Below, piece by piece: positions 33,430-43,509 of a stretch of 64,000 nucleotides of DNA; within the stretch, counting starts at the first letter, position 1; the number at the start of each line of letters is the position of its first letter. Both the position numbers and the translations under genes were made by a program. The stretch is from Ignavibacteriota bacterium (GTDB lineage: Bacteria > Bacteroidota > Ignavibacteria > Palsa-1295), in NCBI GenBank assembly GCA_003151825.1, contig PLYO01000013.1, positions 33,161 to 97,160 of the forward strand, in the 5' to 3' direction. The notes beneath the pieces are model-generated. The model saw only the letters and a list, made by a program, of their open reading frames with translations, searched no databases and was not told where the DNA came from.

Positions 33430-33566
33430 GAAGTATGAAGTGGTAAGTGCTGAGTGCTAAAGTGCTACGAACCGTTCGATAACACGGATGAGAGCAAAAT
33501 GCTTCACTCTTGGCTGTCAATTTTCATACGTAGCATTTTATCACTCAGCACTTACCACTTCCTCAC
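33430..33566. repeat. inverted 7-base repeat blocks upstream of ugd
   Basis: Units like AGTGCTA/AGTGGTA at 33430-33470 and their inverse (CTCAGCA, CTTACCA) at 33531-33566. The left block ends at the ugd start codon. Confidence 0.75.
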
Positions 33567-34002
33567 TTTCCTCTTTAAAAGAAATTCTTTAAAGAGATTT
33601 AAATAATATAGATATTAATTTAAAGGGTGTGGAGATGTTGGTAACCGATGCTGTGTGTGAAGCGAAGAGAGATATATCAAGGCAGGATGCCCATTCACAT
33701 GTTATCCGATCTCTTAAAAAGAAGTGGGCAACAGCTGTTAGCGTAACATCTCACGATACTACTCACGTGATTACCACCCCCTAAAAAAATTCTCACACGT
33801 CATCACCCTATTCGCACGTTTCGAGTGTTGAATTGAGGTCGAATGCGAAAGTTATTATTCGCATCATGCGAATAACTAATTGCAAATGCGGAATATCATG
33901 TAAACGGAAATAATTTCGTGCTAAGATATTCACAAGAACACTTCGGAAGGATGAGAATTGCGAGCTATTTTTTAAATCAGATTAAATCTTTTAAAATCGT
34001 GG
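33567..34002. other. intergenic region between ugd and yidC
   Basis: No gene seen in 436 bases. A perfect 19-base palindrome TATTCGCATCATGCGAATA lies at 33856-33874, extended by GTTATT/AATAAC, and could be an operator. ATTCGCA is found once more nearby (TTCGCACG at 33812). Confidence 0.5.
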
Positions 34003-35853
34003 TTATTTCTTTTTCCCGCCCGGAATTCCCTTGCCGGCATATTGCTGCTTGCGGACCTCGCGCTGCTGTTTTTCCATTTCCTGCAGGCGTCCCATGAGTC
34101 CGCCGCTTTTTTTCGGAGCGGCTTTTAGCTCTTCGAGCGTGGGAGGCGTCGCGATTTTGGTGAGGTAGAATTGCTGCATGAGTCCAAAGATATTGAACAT
34201 GAAATAATAAAGCCCCACGCCCGACGGCAAATTGTTGAACATGAAGATAAACACGATGGGCATAATGTAGGCCATCTGCTTTTGCCGTGGATCCGTGATG
34301 GTAAACATCTGCTGAATGAACATCGTGATGACGAGCAGCAGCGTAAGCCCGCTCATTTGCTCGCCGATGAGCGGTAGCTTCGTGCCGAAGTGGAAGAGCG
34401 CGTCGGGGATGGAAAGATCGTTAATCCAGAGCGCAAACGGCGCCTGCCGAAGCTGGATCACATTCTTCAGCACCTGATAGAGCGCAAACAAGATCGGCAT
34501 TTGAAGGACTAAAGGCAAGCATCCGCCGGCGGGATTGATGCCATAGGTGCGATACACTTTCAGCATCTCCTCGTTCATCTTTTTCGGGTCGTCCTTGTAT
34601 TTTTCGCGAAGTTCCGTCACCATCGGCTGCACGACTTTCATTTTTCGCATCGAGCGCATCTGGCCCGTCGAAAGCGGAATCGTAACAAGCTTGATGACAA
34701 TCGAAAAGACGATAATCACAACGCCCCAATTCGAGAAGAACCCATGCAGCCACAGGAAGAATGGCAGGAGCACATGAATTGCGATAGGCCGGACGACGGG
34801 CCAGCCGAAGTTCATTGACTGCTCCAGATCTACGCCGAGCGCCTCGACGCGGTCGAATTCCAGCGGGCCGAAATACAGCTCGAAGCCTAAGGACTCGTTC
34901 GGAGTGCGGCCAATCAAAATATTGACCGAGGCATTATACATGGCTACAACTGCGCCATCCTGTCCCGGAGCCGCAAGCCCGGAAATATCCGCGCCGACTG
35001 CTTTTTCGCCAATGGGGATCAGCGCCTGCTCAAAATACTCGGTTCGCATTCCTGCGTAGGAAATGTCGCCGCTGACCGCTTTATGGCCTGTTGCTCCGGG
35101 CTTTGTTACGGTGAGGTCTTCCATTTCACCGGCTTGTCCGGCAAAGGCTTTGGCGGCTGCGGTTTCGTCCGCGCTTCGCTTCTCGATGTAGGGCAAAGGA
35201 TTGTCCAGCGACGCGGTATAATGGTAGCCACTAACCGAATTTTCAAGGCCATGCAATTTATACTCGATGCCGATCACATAGCCCGCGCCGGAGAAATGGA
35301 AAATCTTTTCGATCGAACGTCCGCTATCGAGTTGATAGAGCGCGGAGAAGCTTACGCTGTCGCCGGGACCGAGCAAGAGTGGCTTTGCATCGAGCACGAA
35401 GGGTAGATCGTTCGTGGCGACCATCTTCCCATCGGAGGCGACAAATTTGAGATCGATGTCTGCGCCATGAGCCGCCTCATGGTTTACCAATTCAACCGGC
35501 TTTTGGTCCCACGTGTTATATCGCTTCAGTACAAAGCTCGAAATCGCCGCGCCGTTGGAGCTTATTTGCGCCGTGAAGTAAGGAGTTGCAATCGTCTTTG
35601 TGACTTCGGGAGCTTTTGAAGCAGTTTCAAAGACTTTCGATTGTGTTTCATTTAGGGTATCAGACCTCTGGGTCCCATGGGACGTATTGACCGTATCTGG
35701 GCGCGGAATTGGGATGTGGGTTTGAGAGGTATCGGCCGCCACCGGCGCCGGCTTTGGGGGCCTAGCCTGCTCACGGTTCATGAGAAAAAGCCAGCCAATA
35801 AAGACCACGAAAATGAGTACGATCCCGATTGTCGTCGTCCTGGAGGAATCCAT
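34003..35853 (-). CDS. yidC: membrane protein insertase YidC
   Basis: 616 residues. YidC inserts proteins into the inner membrane alone or with Sec. Residues 6-24 are the first membrane segment; a large periplasmic domain (about 60-340) follows, and the C-terminal core has FFSNWGVVIIVFSIVIKLVT, the conserved MRSMRKMKVVQPMVTELREK cytoplasmic hairpin and NPAGGCLPLVLQMPILFALY. The tail is basic and ends GGKKK. The length with a periplasmic domain is usual for Gram-negative bacteria. It is not next to the rpmH-rnpA-yidD cluster at 52.8-56 kb, where it often resides. Confidence 0.96.
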   Translation of the reverse strand: MDSSRTTTIGIVLIFVVFIGWLFLMNREQARPPKPAPVAADTSQTHIPIPRPDTVNTSHGTQRSDTLNETQSKVFETASKAPEVTKTIATPYFTAQISSNGAAISSFVLKRYNTWDQKPVELVNHEAAHGADIDLKFVASDGKMVATNDLPFVLDAKPLLLGPGDSVSFSALYQLDSGRSIEKIFHFSGAGYVIGIEYKLHGLENSVSGYHYTASLDNPLPYIEKRSADETAAAKAFAGQAGEMEDLTVTKPGATGHKAVSGDISYAGMRTEYFEQALIPIGEKAVGADISGLAAPGQDGAVVAMYNASVNILIGRTPNESLGFELYFGPLEFDRVEALGVDLEQSMNFGWPVVRPIAIHVLLPFFLWLHGFFSNWGVVIIVFSIVIKLVTIPLSTGQMRSMRKMKVVQPMVTELREKYKDDPKKMNEEMLKVYRTYGINPAGGCLPLVLQMPILFALYQVLKNVIQLRQAPFALWINDLSIPDALFHFGTKLPLIGEQMSGLTLLLVITMFIQQMFTITDPRQKQMAYIMPIVFIFMFNNLPSGVGLYYFMFNIFGLMQQFYLTKIATPPTLEELKAAPKKSGGLMGRLQEMEKQQREVRKQQYAGKGIPGGKKK

Positions 35854-35989
35854 CGAAAAAAGCTTACGAAGTGAGGTTGTTATGCGGAAGTAGTAGAGAC
35901 GTTCGAGGACGTCCTCTATTTTAACCGGCCCTCAAACGCGGCGGGATAGGAGAAGGTTTGAGTACGCTCCACTTAGCGTAGCGACTCGC

Positions 35990-37084
35990 TCATCCATCCA
36001 AGGCAAACTGCTGTCCCTGAACGCGCGCTGGCGCCGTGCTGAAATCCGGGCGCTCCGTGAAGATGATATGATCGTGATAGTAATGCGTCAAGAGGAAGCT
36101 GAGCACGATGATGTAATAGCACTGATCGAACGAAAGCCCGGTATAGGAACTCGTAAATATCAATATAGTAATGAGTCCGATCGCAATGACCGTCATCATC
36201 ACGGTAAAACCGTAATAGCGCCACCACTCGCCAGGACGCGAAAACGCGCTGACCCGCTGCGGAAGCTCGTTGCGGTCATAGCGCAAACGGTTGATGTACC
36301 ACGTAAGCCCGAGGTACTGGAATGAATGCCAGGTGTTCAATCCCTGAAACGCGACATCCAGCTCGTGAAAGAATGGTGTGATGAAGGTCGCTATCACCGT
36401 AACCGAGATCAGGATCGTCTTCGGGACATTCCCTTCGCCATTGCGGAACTCCCGCCACGTCTTGGAGATAAATAAGGCCAGTGCCGCTGCGAACGCCGCG
36501 CTTGCGAACCACCACACGCCATCGAATTTCAAAAAGTCCGGAAAATAAAGCAGGTTCGAGCCGACCTTGAAGGTATTATGCGTGAACCGGTACATCGCAA
36601 CGGGATACAGCCCCGTCAGCACCACCGCATAATCGATCGCTTTCGATTTCCAGGATAGTGTCTTTGTTACACGGCCATTGTAGCAATCGACGAGATAGAC
36701 GATCTGGTGCAGCACATGGATGCTGGCCCAGAAGAAGAAGAACGTAAGGAGAATGATGAAGTAATTAACGCCAAGAAAAATAACACCGACCGGAATAACG
36801 ATCGCCGCCAGCAGGATCGAGGGATGCCGTTTCCGGAACGCCGGATCGAACGTGGTCCGAAGATGCGTGGCATACATGTGCGGCCCGCCGATAAAGAATG
36901 CGATCATTCCGTTGACGATATTGCGCGCGGTATCCTGAGCGAAGCCCAGCGATTGCGCTACGTAATACATGGCATACGGGCTTACCATCAGCAGCACCGA
37001 GCCGGAAATCCACAGGAGATCCCATCGCTTGGAGCGAAGCCAAAGCGTGTTGCCGGACGAGGATGATGTTGCGGCGATGGACAT
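35990..37084 (-). CDS. multi-pass membrane protein with conserved histidines, function unknown
   Basis: 364 residues from the ATG at 37084 and about nine membrane segments. Histidine motifs lie close to membrane edges: GGPHMYATHLR, FWASIHVLHQIVY, FFHELDVAFQGLNTWHSFQ and LTHYYHDHIIF. Such spacing resembles di-metal membrane oxidases or carotene-cleaving Brp/Blh proteins, but I see no diagnostic signature of either. The protein could be an enzyme on lipids or an integral metal-binding protein. It follows yidC on the same strand, 136 bases upstream of it. Confidence 0.6.
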   Translation of the reverse strand: MSIAATSSSSGNTLWLRSKRWDLLWISGSVLLMVSPYAMYYVAQSLGFAQDTARNIVNGMIAFFIGGPHMYATHLRTTFDPAFRKRHPSILLAAIVIPVGVIFLGVNYFIILLTFFFFWASIHVLHQIVYLVDCYNGRVTKTLSWKSKAIDYAVVLTGLYPVAMYRFTHNTFKVGSNLLYFPDFLKFDGVWWFASAAFAAALALFISKTWREFRNGEGNVPKTILISVTVIATFITPFFHELDVAFQGLNTWHSFQYLGLTWYINRLRYDRNELPQRVSAFSRPGEWWRYYGFTVMMTVIAIGLITILIFTSSYTGLSFDQCYYIIVLSFLLTHYYHDHIIFTERPDFSTAPARVQGQQFALDG

Positions 37085-37240
37085 TTTTACAGCAAGAAAA
37101 TTAAAGGCTACCCCTGAAACCACATTCCTTACCCGGTTTGTGCCCGAAAAATGATCTAAGATAAAAACAGTCGGATTTCACTTCTTAACATCCAGAAGTA
37201 GAGCCAGCCCCGAGTTTTGTGTGCGGGGGGAGCTTGGAGT

Positions 37241-37440
37241 TCATGAACTGTGGCGTTTTTGAGCTAATTTCGCCATTTGCTCAAGTACTATTCATCAAAG
37301 AAGCACCTGTTTTCTCAATGAACACCTCTTCTGCACTCGCTCGATTTTCAATGAACAATGCACCACCCCCTAACTCTTAATTCTTCATTCTTAACTCTTA
37401 ATTGATATGGGTGCCTATATAAGACTCTACTAATATACGA
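37241..37440. repeat. degenerate repeats related to 11038-11210, with a 7-base block
   Basis: The inverse of GTTCATTGAGAAAACAGGTG lies at 37304-37323, matching units near 11040-11200. TGGGTGCC-TATA at 37408 also parallels TGGGTGCCCATA at 11190. A 7-base repeat block (TAACTCT, TAATTCT) occupies 37371-37404. No gene is seen between 37085 and 37475. Confidence 0.5.
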
Positions 37441-37475
37441 CAATTTTTTGGCTCGTCACGAAAATCGAAATTTAT

Positions 37476-40400
37476 TTACAACTTCGAAAAAAGCTTTGTC
37501 GAAGCCGCTATAATCTGCTCCAACTCATGACGCGACTCCGAACCACTGCCTTGTGTAAATGTCGAGGTAAGGTAAGTCCAATCCATTAAGGATAGACCGT
37601 ATATATCTCTCGCGACCAAAACCTCTAACTCGGCGCGTATTGCAATCGGGTCAATGTTCGATTTTATCTTTACACCAAGTTCCGAAGCTAAAGCAGAGAA
37701 TTCTTTCCCTCCGCTCTTCTGAATTAGGAGTTGAAGAGCAAGCAGGCTCAAGCGTGCTTCTATCTTCTTCGGTATTTTAGGAATGGGTAATTCATACAGG
37801 TAAAACATGTTCAAATTCGCCGATACCTTATTCCGGAGATAGTAATTCAGAACGAGTGAATTGAAAAGCGAGAGAAATACCATCATCTCTTGTTTCGATG
37901 ATGGTATTTGCTCGATTTTTTGCCGGGAACGCTTATAAGTTACATTTCGCAAATAATTGAGAGAGTTTCCAAGAACAGTTCCTGGCGTGGCTATGCTCGC
38001 AATCAATGTCCGTTGGTCTGTCGAACGGCCAATGGAGCGGTAAACAAGCCGGTAATCCTCATATTCCACCACTTTTACTACAGCGGAAGCCTCTTCTTCG
38101 TCAATGCCAAATGACCTGGTGACACGGCCAATTTCCTTAGCCATCATGCGTTCGTGTGCGTCAGCTTGCTTAACCATATAACGAGCTTCCCGCGTCTCGT
38201 AACCGGTGTGGAACTGATGAATCATTTTTCCTTCAAGCAATGATAAATACTCTGTTCGTTTCTTTGCAGGAATCTCGGTTCGTTTATGGAATAGACCACT
38301 ATCATTGGTCATATGGAACTCGGCACCCAATTTAAGTCGAAGCTCGGACAGCAAAGGATGATCAGCCCTGATTTTCTTGCAGAGGTCAAGATCACTTTCT
38401 GACGAGAACTCCATGATGGAGAAGCTTATTGGGCTGAAAAGCCGCACAAGTTCGGGGCGATATTCCAAAAATGGTTTGTTGTCAAGCTCTGTCGGGCTGC
38501 GCATATAGAATCTGGCGATGAACGGGGCGGAATCCGAATTATCTTTTTGCGCACGGAGGATCGAGAATTTGAATTGCGGATGGACTTCGGAAAATAATTT
38601 CCTTCGAATCGGTATTCCATTCGACTCATCCATATATCCCTTATTGTCGAAAGAACTAATTTCGAGCAGCCGGTTTTCCTCGATAAGCAATTTTCGAAGA
38701 GGCTCCGAACCAGCATCCGTTTGAAATCCAGACTGCACCAGGATGGAGAGAATTCCTGCCTTTTTCAACAGTCCGAGATCACGCTCAATAAACAGCTTAT
38801 AGAAATTGGGGTCACCCGCGCCCTGATGAGTGTAAAGGCTTCCAAGATAATCATTGTAACGACTATAAAAACGCTTGTACGCATCCCATCCTTCTTTGAA
38901 GGAAGTATTTGCCCGAAGTTCTTCCTCGAACCATGCATCGAAATCGAGCACATCGAACTCGAACTTACCTTTGGATGCAAACTCCTTCTTAACAGGCTTG
39001 ACCGCTTCCCACGGTGGATTACTAATTATCCCATTGAAGCCTTGTTCCGTCTCTGAAAGCGGTTGCCCGTTCTCATCGAAGTAGGCGAAGAAAAATTCCA
39101 ATACAACGAAAGCGGGCCGCTCAATATCCGGTAACTCTTGCAGAAGCCGTGCGCGAAGCTTCTGTTTAATGGCCAAAGCTTCTTCGAGCACTTCGGGCTT
39201 AAAGGGATCCTGAATATATTGATTTCGAATGCCATGCAACCGTACAACTTCCTCTCGGAACTCAGAATGCAGCACTTTAATTTGACGCTCGATGGGAAGA
39301 TCGGCAAGGCTATCTCCGGAAATAAAGTTAAGCTCAAGATCGGGAAGAATATGATCGATCTGCGCCTTTCGGAACCTTCGGTAATTGTAAATCCGGGGAC
39401 GCAGCTTAATCGCTTCCTTCCAGGTATTGGTTTTTGCGGTATCTAATGCACGTTCATCGAGATCGATTGCGTGGATATGCCGCAAGATCATTTGCCCAAT
39501 GAGCGTCAATCTATTGTTTGTCCCGAGTTTATGATCGTCGCGAAATCTTGCGGTGTCTCCATAAACCCTGGGCTGCTCGGCAATCGAACCCGTTTCTACA
39601 CTCTGAACCCATTCCGTCGCTAAGGTGATACGCTGATATTGCGCGTCAATTTCACGCAGTACCTTGATAAGAAAACTTCCGCTGCCGCTGGTTGGATCGA
39701 GCACCCGCAGAGAAAAAAGCTGATCCATGAGCGCATCGGCTCGTGCAAAATCTGGTTTATTCTTATCGATAGTAGTCAAAATCTGATCTACGAGTGGACG
39801 AAAGAGATCGTCCACAAGTTTGTGCGCCATATAAACGGTTAAAGGACGCGGGGTATAATAGACACCACTATCCTTGCGATGCTCCGCAATAAACGTCTCA
39901 TAAGCTTTACCGAAAACGTCCTCATCGATCTGGCGATACGTGTAGTGCGTTAGACCATGTGCGAACTCCTTAGCCCAGCGGCCCGTGCCGAGCATTGCTT
40001 CAAAAATATCTCGGAACTTAGCAACGTTTTCTTTGTCCTTATCAACATAATCCCAGAATTTGAGCTTGAATAATTCGGTATCATAATAAACTTTAAAGAA
40101 CTCTTCAACTTCATCGAAGAATCGTTCTACAAAGCGAAGCAAATCTCGCTCTTCCCATCGGTCCTTGTAAAGTTCGTAGGTGTCTGTTAGATACTGGAAA
40201 TCGATGAGTCCATAATCTTCGAGGGTTTTTATAAAGATAACTTTATTAAGCAATAGAACGATGAGTTCACTTTTCGTTCTTCCTTCCGGTGGGCGCATCT
40301 TAATGGCTTGAAACTCGCCGTGCCATTTTTTGAGATCATCGAAAAAATGCTGGTCGAGATCGGGACGAAAGGATTGATCCTCGATGCGCCGAATGGCATC

Positions 40401-40943
40401 CCAAATATTTTCAGCTTCCTTAAAACGGAGCAGAAGCGATGCAAGTGATTCCTCGTGAAAGGGTTTGAACTCACCGAGCGCATCACGATTAAAAAGATAT
40501 GCCGATCTCAAATCACTTAATAAGACGTAGTCATTTTTCCTGAGATATTTGGTAACCTGTTTTTCATGTTGACTCCACTTGATTGGATCGGCCCACAGCG
40601 CCCCCTCCTCCTTATCGAGCAAAAAGAGAGGCTTTAGCTCGATAAGAACCGGATTGGAGTGCTCTTCTTGAAGCGAATAATCGACGAAACCTACACCAAT
40701 ATTAGCTTCCGGTACAGCCGTTTTATGAAGAACGTCTTCGAGCAGCCGGTTAAAAAGATTATGTACCTGGGTTTCCGGCTTTCCTGATGCGCGTAAATCA
40801 TTAACGAACCGTTCGATAGGCTCGTAGTGCGATTCGAATGCCGGCATGTCGAGGCCGGGAAGCGGAATCGTTTTTAGTTTAACGAGTCTTTCCAGCTCGT
40901 TAAGAATTTCGTCGGCTGTGAGTCGTTGGCGCGTTTTTGACAT
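37476..40943 (-). CDS. type IIG restriction-modification enzyme (Eco57I-like)
   Basis: 1155 residues from the ATG at 40943. One chain combines cleavage and methylation. Residues 85-105 (GFVDYSL...PVLIELKPL) give the D...E-x-K pattern of a PD-(D/E)xK nuclease. The adenine methyltransferase has HRKDSGVYYTPRPLTVYMAH, SAM motif LDPTSGSGSFL (about residue 415) and motif IV IISNPPWEAV (about residue 641). The C-terminal 400 residues, with HKRTEIPAKKRTEYLSLLEG, should be the target-recognition part. The recognition sequence cannot be read. All motifs look intact, so it is probably active as a solitary system against foreign DNA. Confidence 0.9.
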   Translation of the reverse strand: MSKTRQRLTADEILNELERLVKLKTIPLPGLDMPAFESHYEPIERFVNDLRASGKPETQVHNLFNRLLEDVLHKTAVPEANIGVGFVDYSLQEEHSNPVLIELKPLFLLDKEEGALWADPIKWSQHEKQVTKYLRKNDYVLLSDLRSAYLFNRDALGEFKPFHEESLASLLLRFKEAENIWDAIRRIEDQSFRPDLDQHFFDDLKKWHGEFQAIKMRPPEGRTKSELIVLLLNKVIFIKTLEDYGLIDFQYLTDTYELYKDRWEERDLLRFVERFFDEVEEFFKVYYDTELFKLKFWDYVDKDKENVAKFRDIFEAMLGTGRWAKEFAHGLTHYTYRQIDEDVFGKAYETFIAEHRKDSGVYYTPRPLTVYMAHKLVDDLFRPLVDQILTTIDKNKPDFARADALMDQLFSLRVLDPTSGSGSFLIKVLREIDAQYQRITLATEWVQSVETGSIAEQPRVYGDTARFRDDHKLGTNNRLTLIGQMILRHIHAIDLDERALDTAKTNTWKEAIKLRPRIYNYRRFRKAQIDHILPDLELNFISGDSLADLPIERQIKVLHSEFREEVVRLHGIRNQYIQDPFKPEVLEEALAIKQKLRARLLQELPDIERPAFVVLEFFFAYFDENGQPLSETEQGFNGIISNPPWEAVKPVKKEFASKGKFEFDVLDFDAWFEEELRANTSFKEGWDAYKRFYSRYNDYLGSLYTHQGAGDPNFYKLFIERDLGLLKKAGILSILVQSGFQTDAGSEPLRKLLIEENRLLEISSFDNKGYMDESNGIPIRRKLFSEVHPQFKFSILRAQKDNSDSAPFIARFYMRSPTELDNKPFLEYRPELVRLFSPISFSIMEFSSESDLDLCKKIRADHPLLSELRLKLGAEFHMTNDSGLFHKRTEIPAKKRTEYLSLLEGKMIHQFHTGYETREARYMVKQADAHERMMAKEIGRVTRSFGIDEEEASAVVKVVEYEDYRLVYRSIGRSTDQRTLIASIATPGTVLGNSLNYLRNVTYKRSRQKIEQIPSSKQEMMVFLSLFNSLVLNYYLRNKVSANLNMFYLYELPIPKIPKKIEARLSLLALQLLIQKSGGKEFSALASELGVKIKSNIDPIAIRAELEVLVARDIYGLSLMDWTYLTSTFTQGSGSESRHELEQIIAASTKLFSKL

Positions 40944-41098
40944 TTGGAAAGTTGCGGAGTTACTTCTAACCATTGTAACACTAAGTATTATCAAACTACG
41001 CCCTAACCCAAATTATAGGATCGACCATAACCCGGTTGCATACCCGGAATTACTCCCCTTCCCCCGCATGTTAACCTTTTTTAGATTTGCCATTCCGA

Positions 41099-43078
41099 AT
41101 GCCTAGGCTGCACCTTTTTTCATTCCCGCGTTTGGCGAAAACTTTTTGCCTCATCGTCTGCGGGCTTCTGCTTCTTCATCCGCTCGAACTCGAAGCGGCT
41201 ACCTGCACGACCGTCCAAAGCGGCGCGTGGAGCGTGCCGTCCGTGTGGGTGAGCGGCATCGTTCCGCAAGTCGGCGACACCGCCGTTATTGCCGCCGGCG
41301 ATTCCGTGTGGCTCGATGAATCGACTCCGGCTTTGGGCATGCTCATCGTGAATGGTTCGCTTGCCTTCATCTCCGACACGCTGTATCTGAAAGCCGATTC
41401 GATTGCATTCGATACGCTCGTAACGGTCACGGGTACGGTCGATGCGGGCAGCGGATGGTTTGCCGATTCCACTCGGCCCATTGTCCATCTCGATTCGGGT
41501 TCCCTGTTTCGGACGAGCGCAGTTTTTCAATACATTTCGCCCAGCATTTTCGATTCGAGCGCCAGCCCGTTTTTCGTGCTCGATTCGGCGAGCACGTTCG
41601 AATATTATTCCACGGAAAACGATCTCATCGATGTCTCGTATCTTTTGAATAATATCATTGGTCACGCCTATCGAAATCTGACGCTGACGGGCTGCGTCGC
41701 ATCGTTTCTCGCTAATTCGCTCGTCGTTAGGGGAACTTTGCATATCAACTTAGGCGCAAGTACCACCACTTCCTACACGCCGCAAACCATCACGCTGAAT
41801 GGTGACGTCATCAATGATAATCAGGGCGAATCCGGTGCGCCGGGTGCGGGACTTCGCGGCTGCGGGATGCTTTCGCTCGGTCAGGATACCTGGATTTTCG
41901 ATGCAACGCCAAAAAATCCCGGAACGAAAGACACCTGCCATTGGAGCGGCCCATCGCAGCTTGGAACTGTTATTGTTGCGCCGAACACCGTGCTCGCCAT
42001 TCGCTTTATAGACAATACGCATTGCGATTCGCTCGATATTCTTACGGGTCTCGTCGAAGAAGCGAAGCCATGTGGCGGGCATCTCATCGGTCGGGCCTAT
42101 TCCGAAATTTCCGCTACGCTCGATTCCATCAATCCCGTCGATAGCTTTTACGGCTTCGGACTTACCATTACGAGCGGAACGAATCCCTATCTCGGCCTCA
42201 CTAAAGTTGTAAGAACGAGCGGGTATTTGCCGCCGGGTGCAAATGCTGCTAACGATCCAATGCTTCGATATTATCGTATCACGACAAGCGCGGGGCCGCA
42301 AACGGGAACTCCGGACGTGATGACGATGCAAGTCCATTGCGACGAATTGAATGGTGCTAATCTTTCGCAAATCCATTTTTGGCGCTCGCCAGACCGTGGA
42401 AATACGTGGGCCTTTAGCGGAATCACAAGCTACAATGCCGCAAGCGATATTTTTACATGGGATACGACCGTCCTCGGCTGGCCGAACGATTCGGGCAGCT
42501 TTTTGTGGATGCTCTCCGATGGTTATACCGATACCCCGCTGCCTGTCACGCTTCAAAGTTTCACGGCTGAACGAGCGGGAACGAACGTTCAACTAGCGTG
42601 GCAGACAAGTTCCGAAAACAACATCGTAGGTTACGAGCTTGACCGCGATTCCGAATTCATCGCCAGTTATTCGGGGGACGATTCGCTCCGCTCCCGCTCG
42701 CCCGATGGCGCAATCTATTATTATACGGACGCGGATGCGCCTGCCGGAATCCCTCGCTACGATCTCTATGAAGTTACTGACGATGGCGCGTGGGAGTGGC
42801 TGGCATCGCAAACGGCGCTCGCCAGCAATTCCTCAGCGCCAGCGGGCTTTGAGAACGTTTGGTATGCCAGTGGGACGCTCCTAATTTCCCTCGCGGAACC
42901 GGCGAACGTGTCAGTTTCCATCACGGACGCCATTGGCCGAATAGTTTTCGAAAATACGAGCAATGCCGGTCCGCTGGAATTGGCTGTGCCGATCGATCTT
43001 ATGCCTGGCGTCTATTTCGCTACGGTCGGAGACGCAGGAAATACGGTACGCATGAAATTCGTCCAGGCCGACAGGTAA
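41099..43078 (+). CDS. large secreted protein with T9SS sorting domain
   Basis: 659 residues from the ATG at 41099. Signal segment TFCLIVCGLLLLHPLELEAA. The first 200 residues (TTVQSGAWSVPSVWVSGIVP, then GDTAVIAAGDSVWLDESTP) are G8/parallel-beta-helix-like. Near residue 470 comes LPVTLQSFTAERAGTNVQLA, the module that usually precedes sorting domains, and the last 75 residues (LISLAEPANVSVSITDAIGR to MPGVYFATVGDAGN) are the Por sorting domain. Likely a surface adhesin or structural protein. The next gene is convergent and abuts it. Confidence 0.82.
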   Translation: MPRLHLFSFPRLAKTFCLIVCGLLLLHPLELEAATCTTVQSGAWSVPSVWVSGIVPQVGDTAVIAAGDSVWLDESTPALGMLIVNGSLAFISDTLYLKADSIAFDTLVTVTGTVDAGSGWFADSTRPIVHLDSGSLFRTSAVFQYISPSIFDSSASPFFVLDSASTFEYYSTENDLIDVSYLLNNIIGHAYRNLTLTGCVASFLANSLVVRGTLHINLGASTTTSYTPQTITLNGDVINDNQGESGAPGAGLRGCGMLSLGQDTWIFDATPKNPGTKDTCHWSGPSQLGTVIVAPNTVLAIRFIDNTHCDSLDILTGLVEEAKPCGGHLIGRAYSEISATLDSINPVDSFYGFGLTITSGTNPYLGLTKVVRTSGYLPPGANAANDPMLRYYRITTSAGPQTGTPDVMTMQVHCDELNGANLSQIHFWRSPDRGNTWAFSGITSYNAASDIFTWDTTVLGWPNDSGSFLWMLSDGYTDTPLPVTLQSFTAERAGTNVQLAWQTSSENNIVGYELDRDSEFIASYSGDDSLRSRSPDGAIYYYTDADAPAGIPRYDLYEVTDDGAWEWLASQTALASNSSAPAGFENVWYASGTLLISLAEPANVSVSITDAIGRIVFENTSNAGPLELAVPIDLMPGVYFATVGDAGNTVRMKFVQADR

Positions 43079-43285
43079 TTAGGCGGCCTGCTTAAGCTCG
43101 CTCGAATCGAAATCGGCATTGGCGATGCGGCGAACGTTTCGGAGTTCAAGTTCGAGCAGGTTGCACTGCTCGTCATACGCCGCCACCAGCCCGGGAGCGA
43201 TTTCTGCCCCGTCCTCGAACGCTCCATCACCAAGATGGATCGTTAGGATGTCAACGTCGTGATCGTAAGAATATACTGCATTCAT
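43079..43285 (-). CDS. DUF2283 family protein
   Basis: 68 residues. The pattern YSYDHDVDILTIHLGDGAFE, then EIAPGLVAAYDEQCNLLELE matches the small DUF2283 family, which has unknown function and is often found near toxin-antitoxin-like genes. Its stop codon abuts that of the convergent T9SS gene. Confidence 0.75.
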   Translation of the reverse strand: MNAVYSYDHDVDILTIHLGDGAFEDGAEIAPGLVAAYDEQCNLLELELRNVRRIANADFDSSELKQAA

Positions 43286-43320
43286 GGTAAATATCTCCGG
43301 AATCGTTAGGCGTTTAACAT

Positions 43321-43397
43321 GTCATTCCCGCGAAAGCGGGAATCCAGAGATTTAATGCAAAGGATGGGGTCTGGATTCCCGCTTTCGCGGGAATGAC
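43321..43397. repeat. inverted repeat GTCATTCCCGCGAAAGCGGG
   Basis: The left arm at 43321 continues AATCCAGA; the right arm (TCTGGATTCCCGCTTTCGCGGGAATGAC, split 43370-43397) is its inverse. Each arm is itself a hairpin (CCCGC-gaaa-GCGGG). The 224-base gap between DUF2283 and the next gene holds nothing else I recognise. Confidence 0.85.
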
Positions 43398-43509
43398 AAC
43401 CAGCGGCAGCGAGTTCATATTCCCGTGAACTTTCCCCCGTCCGGCTGGGTTTGACCTGTAAGTTTAGATTTCAGCTGCTTGCCAGCCCCAAAAGTTTAGT
43501 TTTTTGTCG

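Noticed and set aside
37190..37440. tRNA or small RNA in the gap before the membrane protein gene
   Set aside because: No cloverleaf or terminator could be built; only degenerate repeats are visible.
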